Positions 55,928 through 64,000 of a DNA stretch of 64,000 nt are shown in pieces (within the stretch, counting starts at the first letter, position 1; every line of letters starts with the position of its first letter). The position numbers and the translations under genes are program-made. The stretch comes from Yersinia enterocolitica (GTDB taxonomy: Bacteria; Pseudomonadota; Gammaproteobacteria; Enterobacterales; Enterobacteriaceae), in assembly GCA_002082245.2 (NCBI GenBank), contig NBTC02000002.1, forward strand, positions 2,356,001 to 2,420,000, given 5' to 3'. Under the pieces are notes generated by a model. That model was not told where the DNA came from and made no database searches. It saw only the letters and a list, made by a program, of their open reading frames with translations.

Positions 55928-56645
55928 CCTACAAAAACAATTTGGCGAAACCCATGTGTTGCGTGGCATTTCTTGCGATATTCAGCCAAAAGAAGTGGTT
56001 TGCATCATTGGCCCATCCGGTTCGGGTAAAAGCACCTTTTTGCGCTGTATTAATGCGTTGGAGACGTTATCCGGGGGAGAAATAACCGTTAATGGTTTTG
56101 AGATCCATAAGCCGAAAACCGATCTCAACCGGATGCGCGAAAGTGTCGGCATGGTGTTCCAACGTTTTAATCTCTTCCCTCATATGACGGTGTTGGAAAA
56201 CCTAACCATGGCACCTATGGATGTTAAAAAGCTGCCACGAGCACAAGCCATAGAACGGGCTGAATTGTTGTTACGCAAGGTGGGATTACTCGATAAGATT
56301 GATGCCTATCCCAGCAGTCTTTCTGGCGGTCAACAGCAACGCGTTGCCATTGCCCGAGCCTTGGCAATGGAACCTAAAATCATGTTGTTTGACGAACCGA
56401 CTTCAGCACTGGACCCGGAGTTAGTCGGTGAAGTGCTAGCGGTGATGAAAGCATTAGCACTGGAAGGGATGACCATGGTGGTAGTGACTCATGAAATGGG
56501 CTTTGCCCGAGATGTGGCCGACCGGGTGCTGTTTATTGATCAAGGGGTGATACAGGAAGAGGGGCAACCGGAAAAAATCTTTACCGCCCCTACTAATCCG
56601 CGAACTCAGGCATTTCTCAGTAAGGTGCTTTCAGCGCAAGGGTAA
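55911..56645 (+). CDS. Polar amino-acid ABC importer, ATP-binding protein
   Basis: This 244-residue ATPase of the GlnQ/HisP family has Walker [10 protein letters not shown] near residue 36, signature [15 protein letters not shown], Walker [15 protein letters not shown] and H-loop VTHEMGFA. It starts with GTG inside the permease gene (17-base overlap). It is followed by a hairpin (56678-56711). Confidence 0.9.
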   Translation: MIHVHNLQKQFGETHVLRGISCDIQPKEVVCIIGPSGSGKSTFLRCINALETLSGGEITVNGFEIHKPKTDLNRMRESVGMVFQRFNLFPHMTVLENLTMAPMDVKKLPRAQAIERAELLLRKVGLLDKIDAYPSSLSGGQQQRVAIARALAMEPKIMLFDEPTSALDPELVGEVLAVMKALALEGMTMVVVTHEMGFARDVADRVLFIDQGVIQEEGQPEKIFTAPTNPRTQAFLSKVLSAQG

Positions 56646-56677
56646 ACGGTTACCCATTGAAGATGTTACAAATTGAA

Positions 56678-56711
56678 GCGGGTTATTATCAGGTGAAACC
56701 GAATAGCCCGC
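56678..56711. terminator. Hairpin between the ABC operon and ygbE
   Basis: GCGGGTTATT (56678-56687) pairs with AATAGCCCGC (56702-56711) with one G-T pair, between convergent genes. It has no clear T-run, so it is a tentative terminator. Confidence 0.45.
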
Positions 56712-56719
56712 CGATTTGC

Positions 56720-57037
56720 TCACCAACCAGTAAGAAATGAAAACAGCATCCAGAATAAACACAATACTGCAATACCACTCCCACCAATGGTAAATAAGAG
56801 ATTACCGCGCGATAACACACTCAAGGCAATACCTACCAACACTGAAACCGGCATCAGGGCCAGAAAGAACGGCCAAGTGTACAGCAGGAAGAAGACGGTA
56901 TTGGGACCATAGACAAAGAAAGGTATCGCAAACGCCAGCCAATAGAAAACAAAGCCTGTAACGCCACCGAGAAAGGAGTATGACGGCTCCTCCCTTTCCC
57001 GCTGTTCGTCGATAATAATTTGGGTGATATTCTGCAT
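56720..57037 (-). CDS. ygbE: Inner-membrane protein of the YgbE (DUF3561) family
   Basis: This 105-residue protein has three hydrophobic segments and the block FVYGPNTVFFLLYTWPFFLALMPVSVLVGIAL, very like E. coli YgbE, which also lies next to cysC. Its function is unknown. The ATG at 57037 has AGGA six bases upstream; longer in-frame starts have no support. Confidence 0.87.
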   Translation of the reverse strand: MQNITQIIIDEQREREEPSYSFLGGVTGFVFYWLAFAIPFFVYGPNTVFFLLYTWPFFLALMPVSVLVGIALSVLSRGNLLFTIGGSGIAVLCLFWMLFSFLTGW

Positions 57038-57112
57038 AGCAATCCTGTGGGCACAGTTTACCAGCACGCTCTAAGGGCGTTTTGCCGATAGCCATTAGTA
57101 TAGATACCCAGC

Positions 57113-57228
57113 GTAATTAGCGTTACAGGTAGGCAGCAAGCTAATACATCCCGATGCGCTTACACAGTCAAGTGATTCGGGTGAATGCGTGCAGCTAACG
57201 GCCCTGTAGCTTCAAGTACAAAGGGTAT
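57113..57228. repeat. ERIC element between ygbE and cysC
   Basis: About 116 bases with inverted ends GATACCCAGCGTAATTAGCG and GTAGCTTCAAGTACAAAGGGTAT and core GCGCTTACACAGTCAAGTGA followed by TTCGGGTGAATGCG. It is a somewhat diverged full-length form, four bases after the cysC stop. Confidence 0.78.
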
Positions 57229-57231
57229 CAT

Positions 57232-57882
57232 TTAGGATTTGATAATAGCTCGACCACGCAGTACGTCTAACAATTGTTCAATCAAATTTGTTACTAATTG
57301 TTCACCCGGCAAATGAATATCAGCGTGTTCGGGTGATTCATAAATAGAGTCGATGCCAGTAAAATTTTTCAGCTCGCCAGCACGGGCTTTTTTGTACAAA
57401 CCTTTAGGGTCACGGGCCTCACAAATAGCCAACGGTGTATCGACAAATACCTCAATAAACTGGCCTGATGCCAACATATCGCGCACCATTTCCCGCTCAA
57501 CCCGATGAGGTGAGATAAACGCCGTCAGCACCACCAACCCGGCATCTACCATCAGTTTGGCCACCTCCCCGACGCGACGAATATTCTCGCGCCGGTCAGT
57601 ATCAGAAAAACCCAAATCACGGCATAAACCATGGCGCACATTGTCGCCATCCAGTAAGTAAGTGCTAACACCGCGAGCAAACAGTGCCTGTTCCAGCGCA
57701 CCGGCAAGGGTAGATTTCCCTGAGCCAGATAAACCGGTAAACCACAGCACCACCCCTTGGTGCCCATGCTGTTGCTCCCGATCCTCTCGGGTCACCGCAT
57801 GGGGATGCCAGATGATATTCTCATCAGCTGGCAGAGCGCCCGATTCATTAACATCATGCGTTTTCAACGGATCGGCGTACAA
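57232..57882 (-). CDS. cysC: Adenylylsulfate (APS) kinase
   Basis: This 216-residue enzyme phosphorylates APS to PAPS in sulfate assimilation. The P-loop is GLSGSGKST near residue 51; [26 protein letters not shown] is the substrate region and [26 protein letters not shown] follows. The start is a TTG one base after the cysN stop, with GGGGG eight bases upstream, so translation is coupled and inefficiently initiated. It is the last gene of cysGDNC. Confidence 0.95.
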   Translation of the reverse strand: MYADPLKTHDVNESGALPADENIIWHPHAVTREDREQQHGHQGVVLWFTGLSGSGKSTLAGALEQALFARGVSTYLLDGDNVRHGLCRDLGFSDTDRRENIRRVGEVAKLMVDAGLVVLTAFISPHRVEREMVRDMLASGQFIEVFVDTPLAICEARDPKGLYKKARAGELKNFTGIDSIYESPEHADIHLPGEQLVTNLIEQLLDVLRGRAIIKS

Positions 57883-57883
57883 G

Positions 57884-59383
57884 TTATTTACCCCCTAACA
57901 GATCACGCGCGCCCCAGTGTGGGAAATGGCGGCGAACCAAAGCATTCAGTTCTAGCTCAAACGTACTGAATTCAGTATTTTCCTGATAAACCGACGCCAG
58001 CGTTTCGCGGATTAACCCCGCACCAACAGTGACATTAGTCAGCCGATCAATAAAGATCATGCCACCGGTATCCCGGTTGCGTTGATAGCTGTCGAGCACC
58101 AGCGGTTCATCAAATGCCAGTTCAACCAAACCAATACCATTAAGCGGCAGGCTGTCAACTACCCGCTGGGTCAATGAGTTGATTTCCACCTGATATTGAA
58201 TATTTTCCACCCGCGCACGGGTCTTTTTCCCCGCTACTTTGATGTCATAACTTTGTCCAGCCACTAACGGCTGTTCCGCCATCCACACCACATCCACCAG
58301 CGCATTTTGCGCCGCTGTTAAGGTTTCACTGGCATCAACCAATAAATCGCCACGGCTGATATCCACTTCATCAGTCAGCACCAAGGTTATGGCTTCGCCA
58401 GGGATGGCTTGCTCCAAGTCACCATCAAAAGTAACAATGCGCGCCACACTTGATTCCACACCGGACGGCAGCACTTTTACTCTCTGCCCAACGCGCACCA
58501 CACCGGCAGACAAGGTGCCAGAATAACCACGAAAATCCAGGTTTGGCCGGTTAACATACTGCACCGGGAAGCGCAGCGGCTGCTGCCGGCTGGCATTGAC
58601 CACATCAACACTTTCCAGCACTTCCAGTAGTGTCGGGCCGGAATACCAATTCATTTTCTCGCTCGGTGATGCCACATTATCGCCATCCAGCGCAGATAGA
58701 GGGACAAACTTGATGTCGAGATCCGTGGGTAATTGCTCGGCAAAACTCAGGTAATCTTCTTTAAATTGTTCGAAGACGCTTTCCTGATATTCCACCAAAT
58801 CCATCTTATTCACCGCCACTACCAAATGGCGGATCCCCAGCAATGTAGCGATAAAGCTGTGACGGCGAGTTTGATCCAACACCCCTTTGCGGGCATCGAT
58901 CAACAAAATCGCCAGATCGCAGGTAGAAGCCCCGGTCGCCATATTGCGGGTGTATTGCTCATGCCCAGGCGTATCTGCGATGATAAATTTGCGTTTCTCG
59001 GTTGAGAAATAGCGATAAGCCACATCAATGGTGATGCCCTGCTCACGCTCGGCCTGCAAGCCATCAACCAATAACGCCAAATCCAATTTTTCACCCTGAG
59101 TGCCAATACGTTTACTGTCAGTGTGCAGCGTTGATAACTGATCTTCATAGATTTGGCGGGTATCATGCAGTAAACGCCCAATCAGGGTGCTCTTACCGTC
59201 ATCCACACTGCCGCAGGTCAGAAAACGCAACATCGTTTTATGCTGTTGGGCATGCAGGTAAGCTTCTACTCCCCCCTCGTTGGCAATCTGCTGGGCGATA
59301 GAGGTGTTTTGTAAAATCATCGATTTGTTCTCTGAAACTGGCAGCTCATCAACAACGGGCTGATCTTGTAATTTCGTGCTCAT
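57884..59383 (-). CDS. cysN: Sulfate adenylyltransferase subunit 1 (GTPase)
   Basis: This 499-residue GTPase, related to EF-Tu, drives APS formation by CysD. G motifs are [15 protein letters not shown] near 54, [17 protein letters not shown] near 130 and NKMDLV near 187. The ATG at 59383 has GAGGAG seven bases upstream, with cysD ending just before; an in-frame start at 59443 is inside cysD and rejected. Confidence 0.96.
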   Translation of the reverse strand: MSTKLQDQPVVDELPVSENKSMILQNTSIAQQIANEGGVEAYLHAQQHKTMLRFLTCGSVDDGKSTLIGRLLHDTRQIYEDQLSTLHTDSKRIGTQGEKLDLALLVDGLQAEREQGITIDVAYRYFSTEKRKFIIADTPGHEQYTRNMATGASTCDLAILLIDARKGVLDQTRRHSFIATLLGIRHLVVAVNKMDLVEYQESVFEQFKEDYLSFAEQLPTDLDIKFVPLSALDGDNVASPSEKMNWYSGPTLLEVLESVDVVNASRQQPLRFPVQYVNRPNLDFRGYSGTLSAGVVRVGQRVKVLPSGVESSVARIVTFDGDLEQAIPGEAITLVLTDEVDISRGDLLVDASETLTAAQNALVDVVWMAEQPLVAGQSYDIKVAGKKTRARVENIQYQVEINSLTQRVVDSLPLNGIGLVELAFDEPLVLDSYQRNRDTGGMIFIDRLTNVTVGAGLIRETLASVYQENTEFSTFELELNALVRRHFPHWGARDLLGGK

Positions 59384-59393
59384 TGGGCGCTCC

Positions 59394-60302
59394 TCAGAAA
59401 TATCCCTGACGCTTTTTAAGCTCCATCGAGCCGGATTGGTCACGGTCGATCATTCGACCCTGGCGTTCACTGGTAGTAGAGATAAGCATCTCTTCGATGA
59501 TGGCAGGTAAAGTTTCAGCCTCGGACTCTACCGCGCCAGTCAATGGCCAACAGCCCAAGGTGCGAAAACGCACCATCTTCTGAGTAATGACTTCACCCGG
59601 TTGTAAATCAATTCGGTCGTCATCCACCATCAGTAACATGCCATCACGCTCAACCACCGGACGAGGCTTTGCCAGATACAGTGGAACAATGTCGATTTTT
59701 TCCAAGAAGATATATTGCCAAATATCCAGCTCAGTCCAGTTGGACAGCGGGAACACGCGGATACTTTCGCCTTTGTTAATTTGGCCGTTGTAGTTGTGCC
59801 ACAGTTCCGGGCGCTGATTTTTTGGATCCCAGCGATGGAAGCGGTCACGGAACGAATAAATACGCTCTTTGGCGCGGGATTTCTCTTCGTCACGCCGGGC
59901 GCCACCAAATGCAGCATCAAAACCGTATTTGTTCAGCGCTTGCTTCAAGCCTTCGGTTTTCATGATATCAGTGTGTTTGGCGCTGCCGTGAACAAACGGG
60001 TTAATGCCCATCGCTACCCCTTCCGGGTTGCGGTGGACCAGTAGCTCGCAGCCAAATGCTTTAGCGGTACGGTCGCGAAATTCATACATCTCGCGAAATT
60101 TCCAACCGGTATCCACATGCAATAACGGGAATGGCAAATTACCGGGGAAGAATGCCTTGCGCGCCAAATGCAGCATCACAGAGGAATCCTTACCGATAGA
60201 ATAGAGCATCACCGGATTACCGAATTCAGCGGCCACTTCACGGATGATATGGATACTCTCCGCCTCCAATTGCCGCAAATGAGTGAGTCGTTTTTCGTCC
60301 AT
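59394..60302 (-). CDS. cysD: Sulfate adenylyltransferase subunit 2
   Basis: This 302-residue PP-loop ATP pyrophosphatase forms APS from ATP and sulfate with CysN. The PP-loop is [16 protein letters not shown] near residue 33; [16 protein letters not shown] follows and the end is [11 protein letters not shown] as in E. coli. It follows cysG by 10 bases and precedes cysN by 10 bases. Confidence 0.96.
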   Translation of the reverse strand: MDEKRLTHLRQLEAESIHIIREVAAEFGNPVMLYSIGKDSSVMLHLARKAFFPGNLPFPLLHVDTGWKFREMYEFRDRTAKAFGCELLVHRNPEGVAMGINPFVHGSAKHTDIMKTEGLKQALNKYGFDAAFGGARRDEEKSRAKERIYSFRDRFHRWDPKNQRPELWHNYNGQINKGESIRVFPLSNWTELDIWQYIFLEKIDIVPLYLAKPRPVVERDGMLLMVDDDRIDLQPGEVITQKMVRFRTLGCWPLTGAVESEAETLPAIIEEMLISTTSERQGRMIDRDQSGSMELKKRQGYF

Positions 60303-60312
60303 AACAGATCCT

Positions 60313-61731
60313 TTATGCCAAATTCACGACTGACGGGCTGATAGCCTGTTCAGTCTGTGGTTGTTGCCCAAACCAGGCGATTTGGTGATGTAAATCCACC
60401 ACTTCACCGATAACCAGCAGTGCTGGGGTCGGCGCCTGATGTGCTAATGATTCCAGTTGGGCCAGTGTGCCCGTCAGAACTTGTTGGTCAGCACGGGTTC
60501 CCCGGCCAATTACCGCTACAGGGGTGGTGCTTGCCCGACCATGGGCTATGAGCTGACGGCTAATCTCGGCGGCTTTCACTGTTCCCATATAAATCGCCAA
60601 AGTTTGGCGGCCTCGAGCCAGTGCCTGCCAATCCAAATCATCGCCATCGGCGCGGCAATGCCCGGTAATAAAGGTCACGCTCTGAGCATAGTCACGATGC
60701 GTCAGGGGGATACCCGCATAGGCTGTCGCCCCACTTGCCGCCGTCACTCCCGGCACCACCTGAAACGCGATGCCCGCACGCGCCAGCATTTGCAGCTCTT
60801 CACCACCACGGCCAAAGATAAACGGATCACCGCCTTTCAGCCGCACTACCCGTTTCCCCTGCTGCGCCAGCGAGACAAGTAATTGATTGGTTTCTTCCTG
60901 TGCTACCGAGTGTGCTCCTGCCCGTTTGCCGACACAGATACGTTCAGCGTCACGCCGTACCAGATCCAACACTTCCGGGCTGACTAAATGGTCATATAAC
61001 ACCACATCAGCCTGCTGAATCACTTGCAGACCACGTAATGTCAGCAAACCTGCACAACCAGGCCCCGCCCCCACCAAAGCAACCTCACCCTGAGTGCTGC
61101 GCTGCCCCTCCAGCTCTCGTTGTAATTCCTCTTCGGCTTGGGCTAACTGACCACGGCTAATCAGACTCGCAAAGCGGCCACTAAACGCATTTTCCCAAAA
61201 GCGACGGCGCTCTCCCATCGAGGCGATATGCTGTTTAACCCGACCACGCCAGCGCCCGGCAACGGCGGCCATATCACTCAGGCTGGCCGGTAGCAGGGCC
61301 TCTAACTTCTCACGTAGTAAACGCGCCAGCACCGGAGCTTGACCGGCAGAGGAGATAGCCACCACCAGAGGGGAGCGATCGACAATCGACGGGAAGATAA
61401 ACGAGCAGCGGGGTTGGTCATCAACCACGTTAGCCAAAAGATGTCGCTGATCCGCAGCAGTAAAAACAGCGGCATTCAGCACGGTATCGTTCGTGGCGGC
61501 AATCACCAAAAAAACATCATCCAACTGTTCCGGCAAGAAAACCTTTGCCAGCCAGTTAATGCGGCCATCCTGATGCTGTTGTTCCAGTTCAGATGAAAGA
61601 GTCTGTGCCACTACCCTCACCTGTGCACCCGCGCGGTGGAGTAATTCAATTTTTCGCGCAGCGACTTCGCCGCCGCCAACAACCAATACTGGGCGCTGTT
61701 TCAAGTCGGCAAATAGAGGTAGATAGTCCAC
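60313..61731 (-). CDS. cysG: Siroheme synthase CysG (multifunctional)
   Basis: This 472-residue protein makes siroheme for sulfite reductase. The N-terminal dehydrogenase/ferrochelatase part has [11 protein letters not shown] and [26 protein letters not shown]; the C-terminal part is uroporphyrinogen-III methyltransferase with VLYDHLVS (catalytic Asp), GKRAGAHS and [16 protein letters not shown]. The methyltransferase glycine loop reads GAGPGC where GAGPGD is usual. The GTG at 61731 (MDYLPLF) aligns with E. coli MDHLPIF and has AAGGA upstream; the in-frame TTG at 61743 does not. It heads the cysGDNC operon, unlike E. coli where cysG is with nirBD. Confidence 0.92.
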   Translation of the reverse strand: MDYLPLFADLKQRPVLVVGGGEVAARKIELLHRAGAQVRVVAQTLSSELEQQHQDGRINWLAKVFLPEQLDDVFLVIAATNDTVLNAAVFTAADQRHLLANVVDDQPRCSFIFPSIVDRSPLVVAISSAGQAPVLARLLREKLEALLPASLSDMAAVAGRWRGRVKQHIASMGERRRFWENAFSGRFASLISRGQLAQAEEELQRELEGQRSTQGEVALVGAGPGCAGLLTLRGLQVIQQADVVLYDHLVSPEVLDLVRRDAERICVGKRAGAHSVAQEETNQLLVSLAQQGKRVVRLKGGDPFIFGRGGEELQMLARAGIAFQVVPGVTAASGATAYAGIPLTHRDYAQSVTFITGHCRADGDDLDWQALARGRQTLAIYMGTVKAAEISRQLIAHGRASTTPVAVIGRGTRADQQVLTGTLAQLESLAHQAPTPALLVIGEVVDLHHQIAWFGQQPQTEQAISPSVVNLA

Positions 61732-62030
61732 AACGTCCTTCAATTACATGATAAAGCGTAGGGTGACTATAGGGGGGGGGCATGGCCTTATGAAATGACG
61801 AAAAGTAATTACAAGTTCCATAATGATATATAGGCGTAACAGCATGGCTTGCAGCTAAGTTAGCCAATTCGCACTCAGGGCGATTTTCTTACTTACTGAC
61901 ATAAAATTTCTACACTTTAGGAAGTATACAAATTGTCTATTGGTGTAGACAGTTTCATACTAAGCACCGGAAAGAGCTGTATTGTCCATGCTGCGAGGCA
62001 TGGCCCAGACTATAACAAGGATATTTCGGT

Positions 62031-63086
62031 ATGTTTTCCCGCCGTCGCCTAAAGTGGGCACTATTCAACCTGTGTTTCAGTACCGTCTTACCGTTGCATG
62101 CCGCTACGACTCAGGCCGTTGGTCGAATCGCTGAACAACAAATCCGCCATATCAGCACCTACTTTCCCGGCCGTATGGCGGGTAGCCCGGCAGAATTACT
62201 GGCTGCTGAGTATATCAACCACCGTTTTCAGCAAATGGGTTATCAAAGCAACCTGCGGGGTTTTAATACCCGTTATCTGTATACCAGTAAAAACGGTAAA
62301 CCAAGCTGGCACACACTGACTGCCACCTCGGTGATTGCCGCTCGCAACATGACAACTCTCGATAAAAAGCAGGTGACTGGCAAAGCGGATGACCAGAAAC
62401 AGATAATTATCATGGCGCACTTTGATACCTACACACCGCAAAGTGATAAAGATTTAGATAAGAATCTGGGTGGGCTGACGCTACAAGGGGTCGATGACAA
62501 TGCGGCAGGGGTCGGCGTTATGCTGGAACTGGCTGAACATCTGAAAGACACACCATTGCGCTATGATTTGCGTTTTGTGGCACTCAGCGCCGAGGAGATA
62601 GGTGCACAAGGTGCCGAGAACTATCTGCAACGAATGAGTAAAACGGAGAAAGCCAACACACTGCTAGTGATCAACTTAGATAGTCTGATAACCGGTGACC
62701 GGCTCTATTTTAATGCCAGTAACCAGCCCACAGCCATTGCTGCAAGGGATCAAGCACTTGCGTTGGCACGTCGGTATGGCATTACTGCCGCCACAGTTAA
62801 AAACCAGATTAGCTCCCCCTGTAGGGCGGATAAAAATATCTTCTATAGCGCCGGATTACCGGTGTTGTCTGTCGAAGCAAGCAACTACAGCCTGGGTAAC
62901 AAAGAGGGTTGTCAGCAACGGGCCATCAGTAGCCACTTTCCTCAAGGTATAACCCGTCATCAAAGCCAGCTAGATAACTTAAATTATCTGGATAAGTACT
63001 TACCGGGTCGTATTAGTAAACGTTCACACGATAGTGTGAAAATATTGTTGCCCCTGATACAAGCGCTCGCTGCCGATAAAAAATAA
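62031..63086 (+). CDS. iap: Periplasmic M28 aminopeptidase (alkaline phosphatase isozyme conversion protein)
   Basis: This 351-residue zinc aminopeptidase has a signal peptide (RRRLKWALF start, likely cut near LHAATT). Zinc-site residues are in IIMAHFDTYTP, LQGVDDNAAGVGVML, ALSAEEIGAQG and VINLDSLITGD. E. coli Iap removes N-terminal arginine from alkaline phosphatase. As in E. coli it is divergent from the cys operon, but here no CRISPR-Cas locus follows. The terminator at 63144 ends the gene. Confidence 0.9.
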   Translation: MFSRRRLKWALFNLCFSTVLPLHAATTQAVGRIAEQQIRHISTYFPGRMAGSPAELLAAEYINHRFQQMGYQSNLRGFNTRYLYTSKNGKPSWHTLTATSVIAARNMTTLDKKQVTGKADDQKQIIIMAHFDTYTPQSDKDLDKNLGGLTLQGVDDNAAGVGVMLELAEHLKDTPLRYDLRFVALSAEEIGAQGAENYLQRMSKTEKANTLLVINLDSLITGDRLYFNASNQPTAIAARDQALALARRYGITAATVKNQISSPCRADKNIFYSAGLPVLSVEASNYSLGNKEGCQQRAISSHFPQGITRHQSQLDNLNYLDKYLPGRISKRSHDSVKILLPLIQALAADKK

Positions 63087-63143
63087 TATGGGCTTTGCGT
63101 AACTTCGCGCAAAACACCGATAAAAACCAATAAATTCAACGTC

Positions 63144-63170
63144 AGGGTGATCATTATGATCGCCCTTTTT
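63144..63170 (+). terminator. Rho-independent terminator after iap
   Basis: AGGGTGATCA (63144-63153) pairs with TGATCGCCCT (63157-63166) with one G-T pair and a three-base loop, followed by TTTT. Confidence 0.85.
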
Positions 63171-63192
63171 CGTGCTTTTCACGTATAACTCT

Positions 63193-63253
63193 TGGTGGGT
63201 ATGGCACCCATAATTAATTGACTCAATCTCGCTGGTAGGTATGATACCCACCA
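63193..63253 (+). promoter_or_regulatory. hicAB promoter with two operator-like repeats
   Basis: Two related palindromic sites, TGGTGGGTATGGCACCCA (63193-63210) and TGGTAGGTATGATACCCACC (63233-63252), lie before hicA. TTGACT at 63218-63223 and TATGAT at 63240-63245, 16 bases apart, form a good sigma-70 promoter whose -10 overlaps the second site. This fits autorepression by the HicB antitoxin. Confidence 0.65.
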
Positions 63254-63273
63254 GCGACTCACCAGGAGGTCAC

Positions 63274-63474
63274 ATGGAGAGTGGCGAATTAATAAAGCGA
63301 TTGCAGGATACGGGCTGGCAAATCAGGGGTTGTAAAAAAACCAATGGCGGTAGCCATGTCACGATGTGCAAACCGGGTGTACGCAAGATCATTACGCTGC
63401 CCCATCCGCGCAAGGATACATCCAAAGGTGTTCTGCGGCAGGCTCAGCAGATTGCCGGAATTAAATTGATTTAA
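63274..63474 (+). CDS. hicA: HicA-family mRNA interferase toxin
   Basis: This 66-residue toxin has the HicA double-stranded-RNA-binding-like fold: ELIKRLQDTGWQIRGCKKTNGGSHVTM with catalytic His28 in GGSH, then KIITLPHPRKDTSKGVLRQAQQIAG. HicA cuts mRNA and tmRNA and is held by HicB. The ATG at 63274 has AGGAGG four bases upstream; the in-frame ATG at 63241 lies inside the promoter-operator region. Confidence 0.9.
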   Translation: MESGELIKRLQDTGWQIRGCKKTNGGSHVTMCKPGVRKIITLPHPRKDTSKGVLRQAQQIAGIKLI

Positions 63475-63484
63475 ACAAAGCCGC

Positions 63485-63573
63485 ATACCCTAAATCATTC
63501 AAGTTGCTGGAAGGTGTGAAATCACCCACTGGGAACCGCCTCCACACATACGGTTTGAATGATGGCGGGTATA
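63485..63573. repeat. Short ERIC-like element between hicA and hicB
   Basis: An 89-base imperfect palindrome with ends ATACCCTAAATCATTCAAG and GTTTGAATGATGGCGGGTAT. It fills most of the 118-base gap between toxin and antitoxin genes, which are usually adjacent. Confidence 0.75.
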
Positions 63574-63592
63574 AACGCTTAGGGAGTTAACC

Positions 63593-64000
63593 ATGATCTA
63601 CCCTATTTTTATTTTCAGTACCACTGAAGGATTCGATGGATATTTTCCCGATCTTGACGGTTGTTTCTTTGCTGGCAATACCTTTGCCGATATCAGTAAA
63701 AATGCCGAAGAAGCCTTTGCTGTTCATATTGAAGCACTGATGGATGAAGGTTTTCCATTACCCACGCCCCCGAAAGATCCACAACGTTACATTGGGGATC
63801 CCCGGTTAAAAGAAGAAGGGGGGATTTTGGGGTTTGTTGAGATTGATCCGGCCAAATATGAAAGTAAGGCGGTCAAATTCAATCTGACCATGTCGCAAAA
63901 TCTGCTGACCGCCATTGATAAGTTTATCGCCACACACCGGGGTTATAAGAACCGTAGCCAATTTCTGGCTGAATTGGCACGTGAGAGAATCATCAGCTAA
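63593..64000 (+). CDS. hicB: HicB-family antitoxin
   Basis: This 135-residue antitoxin has an N-terminal partial RNase H-like domain (GYFPDLDGCFFAGNTFADISKNAEEAF) that binds HicA and a C-terminal ribbon-helix-helix-like DNA-binding part (KFNLTMSQNLLTAIDKF and SQFLAELARERI). The stop codon is the last three bases of the window, so the gene is complete. It is translated from the same message as hicA across the ERIC element. Confidence 0.9.
   Translation: MIYPIFIFSTTEGFDGYFPDLDGCFFAGNTFADISKNAEEAFAVHIEALMDEGFPLPTPPKDPQRYIGDPRLKEEGGILGFVEIDPAKYESKAVKFNLTMSQNLLTAIDKFIATHRGYKNRSQFLAELARERIIS

Noticed and set aside
61771..61780. Run of nine G residues upstream of cysG as a phase-variation tract
   Set aside because: It lies outside the cysG frame and about 30 bases upstream of the start; a promoter-spacing effect is possible but nothing else supports it.
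63087..63273. CRISPR array next to iap, as in E. coli
   Set aside because: No direct repeats with spacers; the two related motifs here are palindromic operator-like sites before hicA.

Overview
The window looks like chromosome from an enterobacterium of the Yersiniaceae, most likely a Yersinia species. The basis is close protein similarity, recalled from memory, of its housekeeping genes (mutS, rpoS, nlpD, pcm, surE, truD, ispF, ispD, ftsB, cysDNC-cysG, iap) to known enterobacterial proteins, the conserved order of those genes, and seven copies of an ERIC-type palindromic repeat. Species cannot be fixed from the sequence alone. No rRNA, tRNA, CRISPR array, phage or complete insertion sequence was recognised.

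Layout. 1-3.8 kb: the end of an L-sorbose PTS operon (sorF partial, sorB, sorA, sorM, sorE). 3.9-6.7 kb: an ArsR-family regulator divergent from a second, non-canonical EF-G gene, with a perfect inverted repeat between them. 6.7-8.6 kb: a KUP potassium transporter. 8.9-12.7 kb: D-serine catabolism (dsdA, dsdX) with a dsdC activator gene broken by a frameshift. 12.8-19.3 kb: an operon for an enolase-superfamily enzyme plus a five-part oligopeptide-type ABC importer. 20-21.2 kb: an aminotransferase with a twin-arginine signal peptide.

21.3-33.1 kb holds the most unusual content: eleven tightly packed minus-strand genes. In transcription order they are a 62-residue double-glycine peptide with four cysteines, a membrane-anchored DsbA-like oxidoreductase, an LpxL/HtrB-like acyltransferase, a C39-peptidase ABC exporter, a MacA/MacB/TolC-type set, and a small fatty-acid module (ketosynthase, hot-dog dehydratase, acyl carrier protein, ketoreductase). 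I read this as a gene cluster for a secreted, disulfide-bonded and possibly acylated microcin-like peptide. The function is inferred from gene content and was not tested.

33.6-42.4 kb: a complete Mrp/Pap-type chaperone-usher fimbrial operon, with a divergent FaeA/PapI-type regulator and two GATC sites between them. 42.6-44.3 kb: a PglL/O-antigen-ligase-like membrane glycosyltransferase. 44.6-53.8 kb: mutS, then convergent rpoS-nlpD-pcm-surE-truD-ispF-ispD-ftsB. 54.3-56.6 kb: a polar amino-acid ABC importer. 56.7-61.7 kb: ygbE and the sulfate-assimilation operon cysG-cysD-cysN-cysC. 62-64 kb: iap and a hicA-hicB toxin-antitoxin pair whose two genes are separated by an ERIC element.
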